From positions 1 through 64,000 of the forward strand of contig NZ_SSBJ01000032.1 of assembly GCF_004795055.1 (NCBI RefSeq): a DNA stretch of 64,000 bases, in the 5' to 3' direction. Below the pieces are notes generated by a model. That model did no database searches and had not been told where the DNA came from. It was given only the letters and a program-made list of their open reading frames with translations. A program made the position numbers and the translations under genes. This stretch comes from Streptomyces sp. A1136. Lineage in GTDB: Bacteria; Actinomycetota; Actinomycetes; Streptomycetales; Streptomycetaceae. Below, piece after piece: positions 8,030 to 16,860 of this stretch (positions within the stretch are counted from its first letter, which is position 1; each line of letters begins with the position of its first letter).

Positions 8030-9366
8030 TACTCGTCGGCGCTCTCTTCCCGCTCGGCGCGCGGCAGGGCCGTGGCGCCGTGCGGGCCCGGGCCCGTCGT
8101 GGCGGCGGCCGCGCGCTGCTGGTCGCGCGAGTACGCCCGCAGGTACACCACGACGGTGTTGGTGACGGCCACCAGCGGCACGGCGACCACCGCACCGCCG
8201 ATGCCGGCGACCATCCCGCCGGCCGCCACCGCCAGCACCACCGCGAGCGGGTGCACCCGTACGGCGCGGCCCAGGATGAACGGCTGGAGCACGTGCCCCT
8301 CCAGCTGCTGCACCGCCAGCACCACCGCGAGGACCATCAGGGCGATGAACGGCCCCTGTGTCACCAGGGCCACCACCACGGCCAGGGCGCCGGAGACCAC
8401 CGCGCCGACGAGCGGGATGAAGGCGAACAGGAAGATGAAGACGGCGAGCGGCACCGCCATCGTGACGTCGAGGAAGTACAGCCCGAGGCCGATGAAGACG
8501 GCGTCGATGAGGGCGACGAGCACGGTGCCCCGGACGTAGGCGGTCAGCGTGCGCCAGGCGCGTGGGCCGGCGCCGGCGACCCCGGGGCGGGCCGCGCGCG
8601 GGACCAGGCCGAGCACCCAGGTCCAGATGCGCTTGCCGTCGTAGAGCAGGAAGAGCGTCGAGAACATCGAGAGCAGGATGCCCGTCAGTACCTCGACGAG
8701 CACCGTCACGCCCTGCAGGCCGGCGGAGGTGATCTGCTCGGTGTTGGTGCCGATGGTGTCGGTGAGGCTCTTCGCGATGTCGTTGATCTGCTTCTCGGTG
8801 ACGTGGAACGGGCTGTCCAGCAACCAGAGTTTGAGTTCGTCGATGCCCTCGCGCACCCGGGCGGAGAGGGTGTCGAGGTTCTCCATGACCTGCCAGACCA
8901 CGAACCAGCCGACCAGGCCGATCACGACGAAGCCGAGGATGGCGGTCACGGCCGTGGCGAGCCCGCGCGGCAGCCCGAGCCTGCGCAGTCGTACGACGAA
9001 GGGCTGGAGCAGGGCGGTGACGAGCAGGGCGGCGGAGAAGGCGAGCACCACGAGGCGGACCTCGCTGATCACCTTCATCAGCACCCAGAGCATCCCGGCC
9101 AGGAGCAGCAGCCGCCAACTGGCCTCGGCGGCCACCCGCATGCCCCACGGGATGACCGTCACCGGGTCGGGCCGCTCCCGCCAGCCGGAGGCACCACCGG
9201 GGGCCACCACGGTCGCGGGCACCGGCCCGTCCACGGGCAGCGGGACGGGGACGGGCACGTCGACGGCGGTCTCCGCCTCGACCTCGGCCCGCCGCTCGTC
9301 GAGACGCGCGCCGATCTGACTGAGCCCTCTGCCGAGCGTGCCCAGCCAGCCTGCCCTCTTCATCAT
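8029..9366 (-). CDS. AI-2E family transporter (PerM/YdiK-type permease)
   Basis: The 445-aa membrane protein has a hydrophilic N-terminal region of about 90 residues followed by seven to eight membrane segments. A long soluble insert (about 165-235) and the C-terminal LEGHVLQPFILG motif are typical of the AI-2E exporter family. Family members export small solutes or ions; the substrate here cannot be read. The start at 9366 (MMKRAG) follows a GGGAAAGG site, and an upstream in-frame start is less likely because it lies in the terminator region. Confidence 0.9.
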   Translation of the reverse strand: MMKRAGWLGTLGRGLSQIGARLDERRAEVEAETAVDVPVPVPLPVDGPVPATVVAPGGASGWRERPDPVTVIPWGMRVAAEASWRLLLLAGMLWVLMKVISEVRLVVLAFSAALLVTALLQPFVVRLRRLGLPRGLATAVTAILGFVVIGLVGWFVVWQVMENLDTLSARVREGIDELKLWLLDSPFHVTEKQINDIAKSLTDTIGTNTEQITSAGLQGVTVLVEVLTGILLSMFSTLFLLYDGKRIWTWVLGLVPRAARPGVAGAGPRAWRTLTAYVRGTVLVALIDAVFIGLGLYFLDVTMAVPLAVFIFLFAFIPLVGAVVSGALAVVVALVTQGPFIALMVLAVVLAVQQLEGHVLQPFILGRAVRVHPLAVVLAVAAGGMVAGIGGAVVAVPLVAVTNTVVVYLRAYSRDQQRAAAATTGPGPHGATALPRAEREESADE

Positions 9367-9417
9367 GCCTTTCCCTTTCCCCCGACCCGCGGAAACACTC
9401 CGCCGACCGTACACGCG

Positions 9418-9450
9418 GGAGCCCCGCACCGTAGGACGGTGCGGGGCTCC
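9418..9450 (-). terminator. Strong terminator after the transglycosylase-like gene
   Basis: A perfect 14-bp stem (9418-9431 with 9437-9450) with a 5-nt loop lies 46 bp after the stop of the secreted protein gene. It separates that gene from the AI-2E gene on the same strand. Confidence 0.8.
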
Positions 9451-9495
9451 CCGAGGTTGATCGCCGGGCCCGGTTTCCCCGGACGGCGTGGAGAC

Positions 9496-10203
9496 CTAGT
9501 ACCAGCCGTTGGCCTGGTGGAAGCTCCAGGCGCTGCACGGGCTGCCGTAGCGGTCGTTCATGTAGCCCAGGCCCCACTGGATCTGCGTGGCGGGGTTGGT
9601 GCGCCAGTCGGCTCCGGCCGAGGCCATCTTGGAGCCGGGCAGTGCCTGGACCAGGCCGTAGGCGCCCGAAGAGGAATTCACGGCCTGGTAGTTCCAGGTC
9701 GATTCCTCGTTGATGATGTTGGAGAAGCACTGGAACTGGCCGGCCGGCACGATCTGCCGGGCGATGTCCTTGACCTGGGCGACCGTGTAGGAGCCCTGGA
9801 CGGCGAAGTCCCCGGCGCTGCGCGTCGCGGAGCGGCTGGCGACCTGCTCGTCTTCGTGCTTCTTCGCCTCTTCTTCGGCCTTCTTCTTGGCCGCGGCCGC
9901 CTCGGCGTCCGTCTTCTTCGCCTTGGCGTCCTGCGCCGCCTGGATGCGCGCCGCTTCCTCGGCCGAGCGCGTGGCATCGGTGTCGGCGGCGTGGGCGATG
10001 GCGTCGGCCTGCTGCGTCAGGGACGCGCTCTGGACCTGAGCCTGGTCGCCGACCGGGATGTCAGTGAGGAGAGTCGCTCCGGCGGCGGTCGTTTCGAGAT
10101 CGTTCGAGGTGGTGTCGCCCGCCGCGACGCCTACGACTGCGCCGACGGTGGTGACCGCGGTGGCCGAAGCCACTGCGAACCCCCGGACCGAGATCCGGCT
10201 CAC
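9496..10203 (-). CDS. Secreted transglycosylase-like cell-wall protein
   Basis: The 235-aa product has a signal peptide (VRGFAVASATAVTTVGAVVG), a charged Ala/Lys/Glu coiled coil (about residues 75-130) and a C-terminal lytic-transglycosylase-like fold (about 150-235). The last domain shows FSNIINEEST with the likely catalytic Glu, then AYGLVQALPGSKM and QIQWGLGYMNDRYG. This pattern is common in secreted Streptomyces muralytic proteins. The GTG at 10203 follows GGAAGGAC and gives a proper signal peptide. A long structured leader precedes it. Confidence 0.85.
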   Translation of the reverse strand: MSRISVRGFAVASATAVTTVGAVVGVAAGDTTSNDLETTAAGATLLTDIPVGDQAQVQSASLTQQADAIAHAADTDATRSAEEAARIQAAQDAKAKKTDAEAAAAKKKAEEEAKKHEDEQVASRSATRSAGDFAVQGSYTVAQVKDIARQIVPAGQFQCFSNIINEESTWNYQAVNSSSGAYGLVQALPGSKMASAGADWRTNPATQIQWGLGYMNDRYGSPCSAWSFHQANGWY

Positions 10204-10342
10204 ACGGTGTCCTTCCAGCAGCGTCCGCAGTGACCGCGCGGTCGCAATAGTGCCCCTCGACACTGGCCTCCATGAATCCGCGGTCACTGGAGGCGCGGGC
10301 CCGGGGCAACTCCCTCGCGGGGGCTGCCGACTAGCTCGGGCG

Positions 10343-10412
10343 GCATACGGCGACCGGTTCTGGAGTTGTTGTCGTGCGCGTACCTCGCGAGAGGTACAGG
10401 AGTGCCGTATGC
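10343..10412. repeat. Nested inverted repeat in the leader
   Basis: The outer arms GCATACGGC and GCCGTATGC are perfect 9-mers 52 nt apart. The inner arms GTACCTC and GAGGTAC (10380-10386 and 10391-10397) are perfect 7-mers around a GCGA loop. Read on the plus strand the loop is a GNRA tetraloop, which favours an RNA on that strand. Confidence 0.6.
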
Positions 10413-10530
10413 GGGGCCTGACGGAAAGCAGACTCTGCCGGACCGCGACGCCGCAGGGCAATTCCACGTTGCGTGGGAAAGGTCACACCTGCGGGAACGC
10501 CCCCGATTTCACCGAAGACCTGTGCAGCAT

Positions 10531-10573
10531 GACGCCGCCCGGCTAGGCTGCTGCGCCTTCGCCGGGCGGCGTC
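10531..10573. terminator. 13-bp stem downstream of the PhoH gene
   Basis: Perfect 13-bp arms (10531-10543, 10561-10573) flank a 17-nt loop about 80 bp after the PhoH stop. There is no U-run on the minus strand, so it may be a Streptomyces-style terminator for that gene or part of a plus-strand RNA. Confidence 0.5.
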
Positions 10574-10591
10574 AACTGATCCTCCGCCTAT

Positions 10592-10610
10592 GGGGCTTCC
10601 GCCCCTTTTT
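10592..10610 (+). terminator. Canonical U-tailed terminator on the plus strand
   Basis: GGGGC-TTCC-GCCCC is followed directly by TTTTT. Its polarity is opposite to both flanking protein genes, so it implies a plus-strand transcript in this gap. Confidence 0.6.
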
Positions 10611-10654
10611 GCCGCCGGGTCACCACGTCCCCGGGGTCACTGCCTCCTCGGGGG

Positions 10655-11971
10655 TCACAGCGTCTCCAGCATCTCGGTGACGAGCGCGGCGATCGGGGAG
10701 CGCTCGGAACGCGTCAGCGTGACGTGGGCGAACAGCGGATGCCCCTTGAGCTTCTCAACGACGGCGACCACCCCGTCGTACCGGCCGACCCTCAAGTTGT
10801 CCCGCTGGGCCACGTCGTGGGTCAGGACGACCCTTGAATTGGCGCCGATGCGGGACAGCACGGTCAGCAGCACGTTGCGCTCCAACGACTGGGCCTCGTC
10901 CACGATCACGAAGGCGTCGTGGAGCGAACGGCCGCGGATGTGCGTGAGCGGCAGGACTTCCAGCATCCCGCGGTTCAGCACCTCCTCGATGACCTCGCGC
11001 CCGGCAACGGAGGAGAGGGTGTCGAAGACCGCCTGCGCCCAGGGGCTCATCTTCTCGGCCTCGGTGCCCGGGAGGTAGCCCAGCTCCTGGCCGCCCACCG
11101 CGTACAGCGGCCGGAAGACCATCACCTTCTGGTGCTGCCTGCGCTCCAGGACCGCCTCCAGGCCCGCGCACAGGGCCAGCGCCGACTTGCCGGTGCCCGC
11201 CCGACCGCCCATCGAGAGGATCCCGATCTCGGGGTCGAGCAGCAGGTCCAGCGCGATGCGCTGCTCGGCGCTGCGGCCGTGCAGTCCGAACGCCTCGCGG
11301 TCGCCGCGCACGAGACGGACGTTGCCGTCCGCCGTGACCCGGCCGAGCGCCTTGCCGCGCTCCGACTGGAGGACGAGCCCGGTGTGCACCGGCAGTTCGG
11401 CGGCCTCCGGTACGTAGAGCCGCTCCTCCGAGAAGAGCAGGTCGACCTGCTCCCCGGAGAGCGCGAGCTCGCTCATGCCGGTCCAGCCGCTGTCGGTGAT
11501 CGCCAGCTCGGCCCGGTACTCCTCGGCGAGCAGCCCCACGGAGGAGGCCTTGATGCGCAGCGGCAGGTCCTTCGAGACCACCGTGACGTCGTAGCCCTCG
11601 GCCTGGAGGTTGCGGGCGACGGCCAGGATGCGGGAGTCGTTGTCCCCCAGCCGGAAGCCCGCGGGCAGGACGCCGGGGTCGGAGTGGTTGAGTTCGACGC
11701 GCAGGGTACCGCCCAGATCGCCCAGCGGGATGGGGGCGTCGAGGCGACCGTAGCGAACCCGGAAGTCGTCGAGCAGGCGCAGGGCCTGGCGCGCGAAGTA
11801 GCCGAGTTCGGGATGGTGCCTCTTGGCCTCCAGCTCGGTGATCACCACGATCGGGAGCACGACCTCGTGCTCTTCGAAGCGGGATACCGCGTTGGGGTCT
11901 GCCAGCAGGACGCTGGTGTCGAGGACGTAGGTCCGCCTGTCGGGCAGGCGGCGCTTTGTGCTGGTCACCAC
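10655..11971 (-). CDS. PIN-PhoH fusion ATPase (PhoH2-type)
   Basis: The 438-aa protein joins an N-terminal PIN RNase domain (TYVLDTSVLLADP with acidic catalytic residues, about 10-140) to a C-terminal PhoH P-loop ATPase (GRAGTGKSALAL as Walker A; FVIVDEAQS as Walker B). PIN-PhoH fusions are known as RNA helicase/RNase proteins. The GTG at 11971 gives VVTSTKRRLPDRR; a GTG at 11968 and an ATG at 12034 are alternatives. No antitoxin-like partner gene precedes it. Confidence 0.9.
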   Translation of the reverse strand: MVTSTKRRLPDRRTYVLDTSVLLADPNAVSRFEEHEVVLPIVVITELEAKRHHPELGYFARQALRLLDDFRVRYGRLDAPIPLGDLGGTLRVELNHSDPGVLPAGFRLGDNDSRILAVARNLQAEGYDVTVVSKDLPLRIKASSVGLLAEEYRAELAITDSGWTGMSELALSGEQVDLLFSEERLYVPEAAELPVHTGLVLQSERGKALGRVTADGNVRLVRGDREAFGLHGRSAEQRIALDLLLDPEIGILSMGGRAGTGKSALALCAGLEAVLERRQHQKVMVFRPLYAVGGQELGYLPGTEAEKMSPWAQAVFDTLSSVAGREVIEEVLNRGMLEVLPLTHIRGRSLHDAFVIVDEAQSLERNVLLTVLSRIGANSRVVLTHDVAQRDNLRVGRYDGVVAVVEKLKGHPLFAHVTLTRSERSPIAALVTEMLETL

Positions 11972-12339
11972 GGAAGGACGTACCCCCTCGGAAGAGGTCG
12001 GGCCATGAAGACCGGACCGGTCATCGGCACCCATGCGCGGGCCGATTTCCGGCCCTCCACTTCGTCCGTGCGGACCGCACGCGCGTCCTGGTGCAAAGGG
12101 CCTCCCGGGCGGACGGCCCCATGCCGTCCGCTGAGACTCGACACCCGTGGGTCGGGCGTCGACCTGCTAGGGGTATGCCCTGGAACCGGCTCGCCCATGC
12201 CATGGCATATGACGGACGCTCGGTGAAGCGCTGGTGAAGGGTCCGCGTCGACTGGGGGCGCCCCGGGTGGGGTCGAGGGGGCGTCAGATCCCGCCGGTCG
12301 GGCACCGGCCGTGGGGTGCCGCCGGCCCGGTCCCGCCGG
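11972..12339. other. 368-bp gap between PhoH and prenyltransferase genes
   Basis: No gene is supported here. It contains the PhoH promoter and the 3' end of the upstream prenyltransferase transcript, with only short GC-rich imperfect hairpins (about 12285-12345). The open frames across it lack codon bias and homology-like motifs. Confidence 0.6.
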
Positions 12340-13101
12340 TCAGGTGCCGTACCGCCGGTGGCGCGCCGCGTAGTCGCGCAGGGCCCGCAGGAAGTCGACC
12401 TTGCGGAAGGCCGGCCAGAAGACCTCGCAGAAGTAGTACTCCGAATGCGCGCTCTGCCACAGCATGAAACCGGACAGCCGCTGCTCGCCGCTGGTGCGGA
12501 TGACGAGGTCCGGGTCGGGCTGGCCGCGCGTGTAGAGGTGCTCGGCGATGTGGTCGATGTCGAGGACCTCGGCGAGCTCCTCGAAGGACGTGCCCTTCTC
12601 GGCGTGCTCCAGCAGCAGCGAGCGGACCGCGTCGGCGATCTCCTGCCGGCCGCCGTAGCCGACCGCGACGTTGACGAGTATCCCCTCGACGTCGTGCGTG
12701 GCCTGCTCGGCCTCCTTCAGCACCGTCTGGGTGCCCGCGGGGAGGATGTCCAGGTTGCCGACGTGGTGGACCCGCCAGCGGCCGTCCGCGGCGAGGCCCC
12801 GCACGGTGTTCTCGATGATGTTGAGCAGCGGACGGAGCTCGACCTCGGGCCGGTCCAGGTTGTCCGTGGAGAGCATCCACAGGGTGACGACCTCGACGTC
12901 CGTCTCGGTGCACCAGCCCAGCATCTCCGAGATCTTGTCGGCCCCGGCCTGGTGGCCCTGTTCCGTCGTGCCTCCGGACGCCTTCGCCCAGCGCCTGTTC
13001 CCGTCCAGGATCACGCCGATGTGCTTGGGCGACGCGTCGTGGTCGAGGCGGCCTTCCACCCGGCGTGCGTAGAGCCTGTACACCAGGTCGCGCAGCTTCA
13101 C
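12340..13101 (-). CDS. uppS: Isoprenyl transferase (cis-prenyl diphosphate synthase)
   Basis: The 253-aa product is a Z-type prenyltransferase that elongates allylic diphosphates with isopentenyl diphosphate to make the polyprenyl carrier for cell-wall lipids. Diagnostic motifs are HIGVILDGNRRWA near the N terminus, with the catalytic Asp, and DLVIRTSGEQRLSGF near the C terminus. The GTG at 13101 (VKLRDLVYRLYARR) matches the family start; the longer frame upstream has no ribosome site. Streptomyces often carry two such genes, so this may make a shorter or longer chain than the main UppS. Confidence 0.92.
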   Translation of the reverse strand: MKLRDLVYRLYARRVEGRLDHDASPKHIGVILDGNRRWAKASGGTTEQGHQAGADKISEMLGWCTETDVEVVTLWMLSTDNLDRPEVELRPLLNIIENTVRGLAADGRWRVHHVGNLDILPAGTQTVLKEAEQATHDVEGILVNVAVGYGGRQEIADAVRSLLLEHAEKGTSFEELAEVLDIDHIAEHLYTRGQPDPDLVIRTSGEQRLSGFMLWQSAHSEYYFCEVFWPAFRKVDFLRALRDYAARHRRYGT

Positions 13102-13230
13102 GATCTTCCAGCCCCTCCGTGCGATCCCCCGTGCGGATTGCGGTCCCCACCCCCGAGTCCGCCACATTACTGCGCGGCGGGATCGGGTACCCAACTCGGC
13201 CGGTCACAGGTCCGTGATAGGGAGGACAAC

Positions 13231-14268
<1,038 letters not shown>

Positions 14269-14340
14269 CGCACTCCACGCCCGCGGCACTGACCTGCGCT
14301 TTCGCGGCGGTGCCCGCGGGGGTGGGGAGAAAAGAAAAAA

Positions 14341-14375
14341 CGGGCCGGTCCGTGGGGGGGATACGGACCGGCCCG
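14341..14375 (-). terminator. Strong terminator for the prepilin peptidase gene
   Basis: Perfect 13-bp arms (14341-14353 with 14363-14375) surround a G-rich 9-nt loop. On the minus strand the stem is followed by a TTTTTTCTTTT tract, making it a classic intrinsic terminator in that direction. It also ends the converging aldo/keto reductase transcript. Confidence 0.88.
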
Positions 14376-14434
14376 AGGGGGGGGTTCCACCATAACCCTT
14401 CGTAAAGCATCCCGCGTGCATCGACGCGAAATGA

Positions 14435-15298
14435 TTACGCTCCGAATCCGCCCAGCAGCATTCCCGTGAGGGCGCCGGCCGTCATGAAGGGGCCGAACGC
14501 GAAGGCCGCGCCGGGGCCCCCGCGCCTGCGCAGCACAAGGGCGAGCCCGTATACGGCCCCGTAGAGGAAGCCCAGGAACGTTCCGGCGAACCATACCCCC
14601 CACCCGTACCACCCAAGAGCGACCCCGAGCGAGAGCGCCAGCTTGACGTCGCCGAACCCCATCCCGGCCGGGTTGATCAGGAACAGCACGAGGTACGCGC
14701 CTCCCAGCGCGAGCCCGCCGAGCAGCGCGAGCCGCCATGACCCGGCGGCGCCGGGCAGGAGCGCGGCGCCGCCGAGCAGCGCGGCGGTCAGCGCGGCGAG
14801 CGGCAGGGTCAGCGGGTCGGGCAGCCGGTGCACCGCGAGGTCGACGAGACCGAGCAGCACCAGGGCGGGTGCGAGCACCACGAAGACCGCCGCCTCGGGC
14901 CTCGGGCCGCAGGCCGCGGCGAGAGCGGCGCAGACCCCGCCGGTCAAGGCGGCGGTGCGGGCGGAGGAGGGCCCGTACGGATGCGGCCGCGCGGGGGACG
15001 TCCCGCCGGAACCGGCCGGACGGCCGGGCACGGGGGCGGTTCCGGGTCCGGGCGGAGGGGCGGGCTCGGGTAGGGGCGGAGGGGCGGGCTCGGGTAGGGC
15101 CCGCCGAGCCGGTACGGGTCCGCCCGCGCCGGCAGGGCAGCGCGCGAGGCCGACCCAGCCGGGCAGGGGGTGGCCCTCGGGGCAGCGGTCGCGCCAGGGC
15201 CGCTCGGGCTCCACGGACAGCCGATAGGCGGCGCGCGGCAGCAGCAGCCCGCCGGCCGCGCCGTAGCCGGCGGCGAGGATGATCAAGGCCAGGCCCAT
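14435..15298 (-). CDS. Type IV prepilin peptidase (A24 family)
   Basis: The 287-aa membrane protein is an aspartic peptidase that cleaves the leader of type IV/Flp pilins. The two active-site Asp motifs are present: VDLAVHRLPDPLT and GMGFGDVKL. A Pro/Gly-rich cytoplasmic linker (about 65-105) replaces the usual N-methyltransferase domain. It stands alone, 9 kb from the Tad cluster, but is the only processing enzyme visible for those pilins. The start is uncertain: ATG at 15298, or one at 15370 whose codon overlaps that of the divergent DUF192 gene. Confidence 0.88.
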   Translation of the reverse strand: MGLALIILAAGYGAAGGLLLPRAAYRLSVEPERPWRDRCPEGHPLPGWVGLARCPAGAGGPVPARRALPEPAPPPLPEPAPPPGPGTAPVPGRPAGSGGTSPARPHPYGPSSARTAALTGGVCAALAAACGPRPEAAVFVVLAPALVLLGLVDLAVHRLPDPLTLPLAALTAALLGGAALLPGAAGSWRLALLGGLALGGAYLVLFLINPAGMGFGDVKLALSLGVALGWYGWGVWFAGTFLGFLYGAVYGLALVLRRRGGPGAAFAFGPFMTAGALTGMLLGGFGA

Positions 15299-15368
15299 CC
15301 GCAGACCGTAGCCCCGGGGGCCGGCGGGGGCATGGGCCCGGGGGCCCATCGGCCCTACCCTGACGGTC

Positions 15369-15902
15369 ATGGCGATCAGGCGGCACTGGACGGACGGCCC
15401 GGCCACCCTCAGGATCGGCGGCCCCGCGGCGGCGGGGGCCGGGCCCGTGGTGACACCAGGGGCCGGGCGCGGAGCGCCCCCGGGCGACGCGGCCCGGCGG
15501 GACGCCCGGCGCGAGGCGCCGTCGGAGCTCCCACCGGACGTCCCCTTGTACGGCCCGTTCGACGTCCCGTTCGACGTCCCGTTCGACGTCCCGTTGGAGA
15601 TCGCCGCCTCCTATCGGGCGCGCACCCGCGGCCTGCTCGGCCGGGACGGGATCGCCGGCGCCATTCTGCTGACCCCGGCGGCCGGCGTGCACACCTTCCG
15701 GATGCGCTTCCCGATCGACGTGGCGTACCTCGACCGGAACCTCACCGTCATCGCCGTGACCACGATGCGCCCCGGCCGCCTGGGCCTGCCCCGCCCGCGC
15801 GCCCGGCACGTCCTGGAGGCCGCGGCGGGCGCCATGGCCCGTTGGGACCTGCGCGCCGGCACCCGGGTGGATGTCCGGCCCGACAGTCGAGACGACGGCT
15901 AG
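15369..15902 (+). CDS. DUF192 domain protein
   Basis: The 177-aa protein has a low-complexity Pro/Ala/Arg N terminus (about 1-75) and a C-terminal DUF192 domain (about 78-170) with SYRARTRGLLGRDG and FRMRFPIDVAYLD. The function of DUF192 is not established. No clear ribosome site precedes the ATG, whose codon overlaps a possible prepilin peptidase start on the other strand. A start deeper in the frame is possible. A 12-bp tandem repeat sits just before the domain. Confidence 0.75.
   Translation: MAIRRHWTDGPATLRIGGPAAAGAGPVVTPGAGRGAPPGDAARRDARREAPSELPPDVPLYGPFDVPFDVPFDVPLEIAASYRARTRGLLGRDGIAGAILLTPAAGVHTFRMRFPIDVAYLDRNLTVIAVTTMRPGRLGLPRPRARHVLEAAAGAMARWDLRAGTRVDVRPDSRDDG
15554..15595 (+). repeat. 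12-bp tandem repeat inside the DUF192 gene
   Basis: CCCGTTCGACGT is repeated 3.5 times without a mismatch. It encodes successive Pro-Phe-Asp-Val units and keeps the frame. This is a likely slipped-strand expansion. Confidence 0.9.
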
Positions 15903-15964
15903 GCGACGCGGGGCCCCGGGGGTAGGTTGGGGCGGTTGAGCTGGGGTGGTGGCAGGGGAGCGGC

Positions 15965-16582
15965 ATGACGGAGAACGTTGCGGTCAAGGCGCTGGAGCAG
16001 ATCATGCCCGCGACGCACGGCGCCGACGAGGACGTCGACTGGCCTGCCGCCGAGGCGGCCTGGGGGACCCGGTTCCCGGCCGACTTCGTCGCGTTCATGG
16101 GGCGTTACGGCTCCGGCTCCATCAACGGCGAGGCCGACGTCCTGTTGCCGCTCCCCAAGCCCGGACTCCAGTGGGCCCCCGCCGAGATGGCCGAGGAGAC
16201 CGAGAACGCCCGGCAGGTGTGGGAGGCCGAGGGCGGTCGGAGCGCCTTCGACGTCGACCCCGAGTCGATCATCGCCTGGGGCGTCACCGGCGGCTCCGAC
16301 ATCCTGTGCTGGCTCACCACCGACCCCGACCCGGACCGCTGGCCCGTCCTCGTCGTCGGGCGCCACACCGCGGACCCGTTCGCGGTCTACCCGTACGGCA
16401 TGGCCGAGTTCCTCTACCGGCTCTGCTCGGACGACTTCGACGTGAGCCCGGTGGGCATCACGTTCTGGGACGGCGGGCACCTCAGCTTCGTGCACTGGCG
16501 CAAGGCGCAGCGCCGTTGGCAGGAGGGCCGCAACCCCGAGACGGGCGAGCCCGACCCGTACGCGGGCGAGTTCGCCGACTAG
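15965..16582 (+). CDS. SUKH (SMI1/KNR4) family protein
   Basis: The 205-aa protein matches the SUKH fold: a helical N terminus, then WGTRFPADFVAFMGRYGSGSING, and the middle GVTGGSDILCWLTTDPDPDRWPV typical of the family. Many SUKH proteins are immunity proteins against polymorphic toxins, but some are housekeeping. No toxin gene is adjacent. A GGGGAGCGGC site precedes the ATG. Confidence 0.85.
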   Translation: MTENVAVKALEQIMPATHGADEDVDWPAAEAAWGTRFPADFVAFMGRYGSGSINGEADVLLPLPKPGLQWAPAEMAEETENARQVWEAEGGRSAFDVDPESIIAWGVTGGSDILCWLTTDPDPDRWPVLVVGRHTADPFAVYPYGMAEFLYRLCSDDFDVSPVGITFWDGGHLSFVHWRKAQRRWQEGRNPETGEPDPYAGEFAD

Positions 16583-16617
16583 TTCTCCGCCCCGTCCCCT
16601 TCCTCCCCCTCCCCCGA

Positions 16618-16638
16618 CCCGTTTCCCCTCGGAACGGG
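16618..16638 (+). terminator. Weak hairpin after the SUKH gene
   Basis: CCCGTT and AACGGG arms flank a 9-nt loop and are followed by CGTTTCG, 36 bp after the SUKH stop. It is a candidate only. Confidence 0.4.
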
Positions 16639-16860
16639 CGTTTCGTCATGTCTACGCGCGTCCGAATTGCGGACCACATATCGGAAAACACCATGGGGAA
16701 TAGCGCCGATTGGAGCATTGAACACAACTGCCGCCCCAATGGGACCAACCGACCTGTCGGCAGGAGAGAATTCCGGCCAACGGGCCACGAAGGGACACCT
16801 CGGCCCGGAGTAACTCATAAGTAACACCGGGAATCACAAGAAACTCAGGGGAATCCACCC

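Larger units (their letters stand above)
10204..10654. other. 451-bp structured intergenic region, leader of the transglycosylase-like gene
   Basis: No credible protein gene is visible. A 9-bp inverted repeat (10343-10351 with 10404-10412) encloses a 7-bp hairpin with a 4-base loop (10380-10397), reading GCGA on the plus strand. A 13-bp perfect stem (10531-10543 with 10561-10573) and a plus-strand U-tailed terminator (10592-10610) follow. The region may be the 5' leader of the minus-strand gene, the PhoH 3' end, a plus-strand small RNA, or a mixture. I looked for the c-di-AMP (ydaO) riboswitch core that is known upstream of such genes and did not find it. Confidence 0.5.

Noticed and set aside
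10058..10546. 162-aa plus-strand frame in the gap before PhoH
   Set aside because: Overlaps the signal peptide of the secreted protein and shows no coding character.
10204..10654. c-di-AMP (ydaO) riboswitch in the leader
   Set aside because: The conserved core segments of that class could not be found by eye on either strand; it needs a covariance search to exclude fully.
12316..13230. Long N-terminal extension of the aldo/keto reductase
   Set aside because: It is antisense to the prenyltransferase gene, and GTG 13231 has a proper ribosome site.
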